A stretch of 31,021 nucleotides of DNA from Phycisphaerae bacterium (GTDB taxonomy: Bacteria > Planctomycetota > Phycisphaerae > Tepidisphaerales > Tepidisphaeraceae): NCBI GenBank assembly GCA_030448225.1, contig JAUJNJ010000073.1:1-31021 (forward strand), given 5' to 3'. The position numbers were made by a program, and so were the translations under genes. This document shows positions 25,326-31,021 of the stretch, piece by piece. The notes under the pieces were generated by a model. That model searched no databases and was not told the DNA's origin. It was given only the letters and a program-made list of their open reading frames with translations. Each line of letters starts with the position of its first letter. Position 1 is the stretch's first letter.

Positions 25326-25706
25326 TCAATATACCGTCGACGCCGGCAGCGAGCGGACGCTGACGACCTCCCAGCGGTCGCCGGACTGCACGGTCGTGCG
25401 CGCGAACGCGACGTGGTAATGGCTGTCGCCGCGCTTGTAGACCCAATGGCGGTACCGCGCGCCCGGCGACACCTTGTCGCCGGTCGCCTGCAGCAGTCCC
25501 GGCGTCGGGTTGGCCGGCATCGTGCCGTCGCGGTCGACGTCGGGCGCGCCGAGTTCCTTCCGCACCGCGTCCATCGACGTGCCGGGGCGGATGCTGTTCA
25601 CCGACTTCATGAAGTCCCCCGTCCCGCCCCGGTTCGCGCAGCCGGCGCCGAGCAGGAGCAGGACGATCAGGAATCCCGGCGTCGCGCGACGTAACACTGC
25701 GATCAA
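25326..25706 (-). CDS. BamE/SmpA-like small lipoprotein
   Basis: 126 residues from a TTG at 25706, chosen because GGGAGG lies 6 bases upstream and because it gives a proper signal peptide (FLIVLLLLGAGC). The lipobox is LGAGC. The mature part has the pattern of the BamE/SmpA fold: IRPGTSMDAVRKELGAPDVD (helix with a PG turn and LGxP), then a strand pair RYRHWVYKRGDSHYHVAF and WEVVSVRSLP. BamE serves outer-membrane protein assembly, but this fold is shared by many small lipoproteins. It abuts the esterase remnant, which may have been cut at this point. Confidence 0.7.
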   Translation of the reverse strand: MIAVLRRATPGFLIVLLLLGAGCANRGGTGDFMKSVNSIRPGTSMDAVRKELGAPDVDRDGTMPANPTPGLLQATGDKVSPGARYRHWVYKRGDSHYHVAFARTTVQSGDRWEVVSVRSLPASTVY

Positions 25707-25939
25707 GATACACCTCCCAGAGTTGAGTCCACTGCGAAGATCACGATGGTCCGAAACGAGAACCGCGAACGGCAGGTCACCTCGACCACCGCCCGACTCC
25801 ATTCTCGCCCGGCCGCTCCGATTGGTCAGCCGGCGACCCGCCGTCGCTCGCGGGAATTTCTCGGCAGTCCCCCGGCCCGATCCCGGCTCGGCCGAGGTGC
25901 CACTCTCGACGTACTCAAGCGTACGGGTGAGCGATGCAA

Positions 25940-27077
25940 TCACGCCGGCAACCTCGTGGCGGAAGCGACGCCGCGGAGCACGTCGTTCAGGCGGCGGATC
26001 TGGCGCTTCGGGTCGCAGAGTTCCAACACCCGGCCGCGGCCGTTCGCGCCCATCGTCCTGCGCAGGGCCGGGTCGGTGACGAGTCGTCGCAGGGCGGCGG
26101 CCACGCCCGGCACGTCGCCGGGTTCGACGAGGATGCCGCTGGTGTCGTCCACGATGTCGAGCGCGCCGCCGAAGCGGATCGTCACGACCGGGACCGACGC
26201 CGCGAACGCTTCCATGAAGACGATGCCGAGGCCCTCGGGGCTCTCGTTCGCCTGGCAGAACACGTCGGCCGCGCCCATGATCGCGCTCACGTCGCGGCGT
26301 TCGCCGGTGAATTGCACGCGGTCGGCGAGGCCCGCGGCGCGCACGCGCGCCTCCAGGTCGGCGACGTACTCGACCTCGTGGGGGCGTTGCGCGCCGCCGA
26401 CGAACACCGTCCGCCAGCCCGGCACGTCCTTCATCAGGGCGAGCGCCGCGATCAACTGGCGGTGGCCCTTCCACGAGTCCATCCGGCTCACCTGGACGAT
26501 CAGCACGTCCGCGTCCGCCGCCGCGCCGAGCGACCGGCGCATCGCCGCGCGCTCGTCGGGCCCGAGCGGGCGCGGGTCCTCGGACATCGGGTAGATCTGC
26601 ACGTCGAACGGCGTGCGCGGGAAGACCGGGCGGCCGACCTCGGCGGTGTGGCGGCTCGCGGCGATCACCCGCGCGGGCGGCACGCGGGCGGCGAGGCGCT
26701 CCAGCGCGGCGGTCGGCACGACCGGCCCGGGCAGGGAGTGGAGGACCGGGCCGAGCGCCGCAGGCCGCCGCCGAAAACCGCGATGCGCCCAAGTGATGGC
26801 AGACCGCGACGTCGAACCGCCGCGCGCGGTGCAGCCGGTAAACCATCCGCCGCGCCGACAGCACCGTCCACGGGCGGCTCAGCCGCACGGGTTGCAGGAT
26901 TGATACCGGCGCGCCGACCGCCCGGAGTTCCTCGGCGTTTCGTCCTTCCCAGCAGAGCGCGAACGCGTGGCGGACGTCCGGGAAGGGCCGCGCGTACTGC
27001 GCGATGGTCACGAGCATGCGCTCGACGCCGCCGTACAGGTTGCCCGATTGAAGATGCAGGACGCGAAGTGGTTCCAC
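25940..27077 (-). pseudogene. Glycosyltransferase family 4-type, frameshifted near residue 100
   Basis: The ATG at 27077 opens with LRVLHLQSGNLYGGVERMLV, the nucleotide-sugar transferase N-terminal domain with its GGVER loop. Between about 26790 and 26740 the frame changes (at least two shifts), and the rest runs cleanly to 25940: DVLIVQVSRMDSWKGHRQLI, WRTVFVGGAQRPHEVEY, VQFTGERRDVSAIMGAADVF and ESPEGLGIVFMEAFAASVPV, in which the ExxxxxxxE donor-site motif is intact. About 378 residues if joined. The intact C-terminal part (from 26719) would be called a separate short gene by software. Function: transfer of a sugar to a cell-surface glycan or lipid; the acceptor is unknown. Confidence 0.8.
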
Positions 27078-27319
27078 CGCCCCCTCTTAATCGCCCGCCG
27101 TTGAGGCCGCAAGCGGGGGCGCGTCGTGGTGCGTCGAGGCGTCGCTCATCGAGCGGCGGCGAAACGCGGTGGGCGGCCGGGTGCGAGTGCGATCACCCGA
27201 ACGTGGCGCTGGCGCGGGCGCGCGTCCGGCCGCCGTCTCTCGGTCGCCTCTCGCGGGCGGCGCCTCCTCGTCACATTGGTGCGGCAACGCGGCGGGAACG
27301 ATGGGGCGGCGTGCGCGGG

Positions 27320-28360
<1,041 letters not shown>

Positions 28361-28408
28361 GGCTGCTTCCTTCGGCGATGCCGGCTAGGCCTGCTCGGGG
28401 GCGAGCGG

Positions 28409-28414
28409 TACAAT
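28409..28414 (+). promoter_or_regulatory. -10 box directly before the first Uma2 start
   Basis: TACAAT (5 of 6) ends 8 bases before the ATG at 28423, so transcription would begin at or next to the start codon. No good -35 is visible. Confidence 0.45.
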
Positions 28415-28422
28415 GAGGCTAG

Positions 28423-29069
28423 ATGACGACGCCGACGCTCGCGCCATCCTCGCCCGCGCACCCGCGCCGACGATTCAAGGTCGGCACCACCGGGTGGACC
28501 GCCGACGACGTGGACGATCCGCGGTTCGCCGGCGATTGGGAGTACGGCCGTTACGAGATCATCGAAGGCGTTCTGGCGACCATGCCCGCAGCCTTCTTCG
28601 ACGGCGTGCTCCCGGTCGGGCGGCTTCAGAAACTCCTCGTCGTCCACCTCCACCTGACGAACCAGCCTGGCGACTTCACGCCGGGGGTCGACGTGATCGT
28701 GGGCCGCCAGCGGGTCGCCCGCCCGGATCTTATCTTCACCACGCCCGACGACCAGCGGCGGCAGGCCGAGGCGAACCAGCGTCGCGGGCTCCCCGTACCG
28801 GTTCGGGCCGCCTCCTCGTGCCGCCGACGCTGGTGGTCGAGGCGGTGAGCCCGGGTCACGAGGAACATGAGCGCGACCCGCAGCGGCGATGGTACGCGGA
28901 AGCCGGCGTCCCGAACTTCTGGATCCTCGACGGGTACGCGGGAAGCCTCGAATGCCTAACGTTGGCTGACAAGACGTACCGCATCGACCAAGCCGGGCGC
29001 GAGGGTGACGAACTTCGCCCGTCGCTGTTCCCCGGGCTCGTGATCCCGCTCGCGGATCTGTGGAAGTAG
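28423..29069 (+). pseudogene. Uma2-family protein with one frameshift
   Basis: About 215 residues if the frame is restored. It runs in one frame from the ATG at 28423 to about 28795 (FKVGTTGWTADDVDDPRFAG; YGRYEIIEGVLATMPAAFF; the PD element RVARPDLIFTTPDD), then continues one base off (RLLVPPTLVVEAVSPGHEEH; RRWYAEAGVPNFWILDGY; LRPSLFPGLVIPLADLWK) to the stop at 29067-29069. One base is missing around 28790-28800, a run of CCCCG and CCGG. It is a close paralogue of the intact gene at 29292-29945, with the same start context and C-terminus, so the pair arose by tandem duplication. Confidence 0.8.
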
Positions 29070-29278
29070 CGCGGGCGGCAGCGCGGAGGCGCCCCGTACC
29101 GCTTTCGTTGGCACCGATCCGCGTTCTCACGCACACACGCCGTTGCGCCACGGCCGACCGATCTCGATCAGCCGACCCAGTCGGGACCATCATCCTGGCT
29201 CGGGCCATGGCATCCATTATCGCCGTGCCTCCGCCCGACCAACCCACCGATTGTGCGTGCGGGTCGCGACGCGCCACG

Positions 29279-29284
29279 TATAAT
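29279..29284 (+). promoter_or_regulatory. Perfect -10 box directly before the second Uma2 start
   Basis: TATAAT ends 7 bases before the ATG at 29292, which puts the expected transcription start on the A of the ATG. The same arrangement precedes the paralogue at 28423. No Shine-Dalgarno sequence is present in front of either. Confidence 0.55.
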
Positions 29285-29291
29285 ACGGCCA

Positions 29292-29945
29292 ATGACCGCG
29301 TCGATCACGCAAACACCCTCGCCAGCGCAACGTCCGCGCCGCGCGTTCGAGCCGGGCACCACCGGGTGGACCATCCACGACCTGATGGCCGATCCGGAGA
29401 CCGAGGCGCAGTGGCAGCAGGGGCGCTTCGAGATCGTGGAAGGAGTGCTCACGTCCATGGCGCCGGCGTTCCCCTTCGGCAATCGTCGTCTGTCCCGCCT
29501 CGTGTGGATGATTCAGTACCACTTGCACACTACCGGGGGGCTCGGGGAGTTCGGGCAGGAGGTTGACGTTTTCATGACCGACGATCGAGTCGCGAGGGTC
29601 GACGCGATCTTCTTCACGCCGGACGACGACCGCAGACAAGTGGAAGAGTTGGTTAGTCGCGGGATCACCGAGCGGGAGCGGGTGGTTCAGTACGCGCCGC
29701 CGACGCTCGTCATTGAATCGGTGAGCGAGGGGCACGAGCGGCACGACCGCGTCATCAAGCGACGCTGGTACGCCGAGCGCGGCGTGCCGAATTACTGGAT
29801 CCTGCACACGTTCGAGCGGTCGCTGGAGTGCCTCGTACTCGATGGCGCGAGCTACCGTACCGATCAGGCCGGGCGAAACGAAGACGAACTGCGCCCGTCG
29901 TTGTTCCCCGGGCTCGTGATCCCGCTCTCGGATCTGTGGAAGTGA
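29292..29945 (+). CDS. Uma2-family (DUF820) protein
   Basis: 217 residues from the ATG at 29292. Visible elements: RRAFEPGTTGWTIHDLM, FEIVEGVLTSMAPAF with the first acidic residue, VARVDAIFFTPDD where the usual Pro-Asp is Val-Asp, APPTLVIESVSEGHERHD with the second acidic residue, KRRWYAERGVPNYWILH and the end SLFPGLVIPLSDLWK. The nuclease-like fold is likely, but the change of the Pro and the lack of a clear E-x-K leave activity open. It lacks a ribosome-binding site and is probably leaderless. It is a tandem paralogue of the frameshifted gene at 28423. Confidence 0.88.
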   Translation: MTASITQTPSPAQRPRRAFEPGTTGWTIHDLMADPETEAQWQQGRFEIVEGVLTSMAPAFPFGNRRLSRLVWMIQYHLHTTGGLGEFGQEVDVFMTDDRVARVDAIFFTPDDDRRQVEELVSRGITERERVVQYAPPTLVIESVSEGHERHDRVIKRRWYAERGVPNYWILHTFERSLECLVLDGASYRTDQAGRNEDELRPSLFPGLVIPLSDLWK

Positions 29946-29970
29946 CGGGAATGGGCGGACCCCGCGCATC

Positions 29971-30013
29971 CGGCAGGGGGCCCCTGGGGCCTGCGGCGAA
30001 ACGGGGACTTGCC
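29971..30013 (+). repeat. Dispersed palindromic repeat, family 1, copy 3
   Basis: CGGCAGGGGGCCCCTGGGGCC and then TGCGGCGAAACGGGGAC share the 17-base right half exactly with the copy at 16022-16066. The palindromic centre differs by paired changes. It lies in the convergent gap between the Uma2 gene and the metallopeptidase. Confidence 0.75.
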
Positions 30014-30047
30014 ATGTGCCAGACGGGGTCCGATCTCCCGACCGCAG

Positions 30048-31021
30048 CTACTCCGACAGTTCCTTCATCCCCATCGACGCGGCGTACGCCTTGACGAGCC
30101 GCACGCGGGGGGCCTTGAAGTGTTGTTCCAGGCTCTGCTCCCAGCTCAAGCCCTCCTTGATGCCGACGATGAAGTTCACGTAGCCGCGCTTGTTGGCCTT
30201 GATCATGAACGCGCACAACGTTTCGGCGACCGGGTACTGCCAGGCGACGATCTGGTCGGCCTCGAACAGGCCGCCCATGCCGTTGTAGAGGCGCAGGCCG
30301 CGCTTGGCGCCGTTCATCGTCTCGTTGCCGCGGGCGGCGCGGGGCACGAGCTCGCTGGAGATCACCTCGGCCAGCCCCTCGTTGGCCCAGGAGGGGATGG
30401 TGGCCGGGCCGCGGAAGCGGTGCAGGAACCCGTGGACCGACTCGTGCACGAGCACGTGGGCGAACGTCTTGGGGTCGGGCTGGCGGTAGAACGCGATGTG
30501 GACCGTGCCGTCGCCGTACGCGTGGCACATGCCGGCCGACCCGCCGGGGTCGGTGCGGTGCATCACGCGTTGGAAGCGGCCGTAGTCCTCGGCCTTGGAG
30601 AACACGAAGACCAGCGCCTTGCCGCGCCACACGTTCACGCCGTCGCCGGTGCCGAACAGCTTGGCGAGCTTGGCGTACATCCGGTCGAGCAGGCCCGCCC
30701 ACTCGCCGGCCTCCTTCGCCGACAGGTCGGAGTAGAACAGGAAGAACTTCGTCTCGTAGCGGGCGAGGTCGACGCTCATCTTCGTCTTGGTCTCGGCCGC
30801 GAACGCCTCCAGTTCCTTCACCGCCGCGGCCTGCTCGTCCTCGCCGAGCGTCTTCCAGACCTTCTCGCTCGACCGGCCCACCACCTGCGGCCCGCCGGCG
30901 GTGCCGCTCGGGGCGCGGGCGGTCGCGCCGCCGCCGCCGCCGCCCTCGCCGGCGGCGTCGGGGCCGGCGGGCATCGTGCCATCCTCGGGCGCGTCGGTCG
31001 GGCCGGCCGGCGGCTTGACGA
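30048..31021 (-). CDS. HExxH metallopeptidase-like protein (N-terminus outside window)
   Basis: The frame is open to the right edge; an internal ATG at 30974 gives 308 residues, but Pro/Gly-rich sequence continues in frame before it, so the start is probably outside. The zinc site is HVLVHESVHGFLHRF (HESVH), followed about 20 residues later by WANEGLAEVIS with the likely third ligand Glu, as in gluzincin peptidases and DUF1570-type planctomycete proteins. Before it lies a helical domain (YETKFFLFYSDLSAKEAGEW) typical of this group. A Gly/Ala-rich linker near the N-terminus suggests an exported protein with a signal peptide beyond the edge. The substrate is unknown. Confidence 0.75.
   Translation of the reverse strand, partial: VKPPAGPTDAPEDGTMPAGPDAAGEGGGGGGATARAPSGTAGGPQVVGRSSEKVWKTLGEDEQAAAVKELEAFAAETKTKMSVDLARYETKFFLFYSDLSAKEAGEWAGLLDRMYAKLAKLFGTGDGVNVWRGKALVFVFSKAEDYGRFQRVMHRTDPGGSAGMCHAYGDGTVHIAFYRQPDPKTFAHVLVHESVHGFLHRFRGPATIPSWANEGLAEVISSELVPRAARGNETMNGAKRGLRLYNGMGGLFEADQIVAWQYPVAETLCAFMIKANKRGYVNFIVGIKEGLSWEQSLEQHFKAPRVRLVKAYAASMGMKELSE

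Overview
This is a GC-rich chromosomal segment from a planctomycete-like bacterium. The grounds are the C-terminal zinc ribbons of the form [16 protein letters not shown], several Uma2-family proteins, an HDOD-histidine kinase, pectin-type carbohydrate enzymes, and intergenic space filled with short-word repeats. This is inferred from gene content and style; no rRNA or tRNA gene was found. A lineage near Phycisphaerae is a guess.

Layout. 1-2125: the end of a sulfate ABC importer operon (cysW, cysA). 2287-3898: two minus-strand lipoproteins, one with a glycine zipper and an EF-hand, followed by strong terminators. 4289-6806: a zinc-ribbon/TPR protein and two membrane proteins of unknown role. 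7379-7975: rpsD standing alone behind a long repeat-bearing leader and closed by a terminator. 8545-13360: a signalling block with an HTH-receiver fusion, an HDOD/GAF-like/histidine kinase, and a frame-broken receiver-GAF protein. 13507-15271: a tightly overlapping cluster of small membrane proteins, three of them with zinc-ribbon tails, mostly frame-broken. About 15613-15930: a gene-free stretch that folds well and ends in a textbook terminator, a candidate non-coding RNA. 16237-20041: a frame-broken phosphodiesterase and a PL11-type rhamnogalacturonan lyase. 20407-24693: a zinc-ribbon membrane protein, an MFS transporter, a Uma2 protein, a DJ-1/PfpI protein and an SDR resembling L-xylulose reductase. 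24778-28360: a truncated sialate O-acetylesterase remnant, a BamE-like lipoprotein, a frame-broken glycosyltransferase and a xylitol/sorbitol-type dehydrogenase. 28423-31021: two Uma2 paralogues and a partial HExxH metallopeptidase.

How the genes may work together. The PL11 lyase, the esterase remnant, the L-xylulose-reductase-like SDR and the polyol dehydrogenase fit use of plant or algal polysaccharide sugars through an oxidoreductive pentose route; this is inference. The three receiver/kinase genes lie in one direction and could form a phosphorelay.

Two features stand out. First, most intergenic gaps carry degenerate short-word tandem repeats set as inverted pairs, plus two families of short palindromic repeats. 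Second, frameshifts come in patches: several neighbouring genes carry many one-base gains or losses in G/C runs while other genes of 1-2.5 kb are clean. Either these patches are poor consensus sequence or they are very recent decay, so the frame-broken genes should be read with that in mind.
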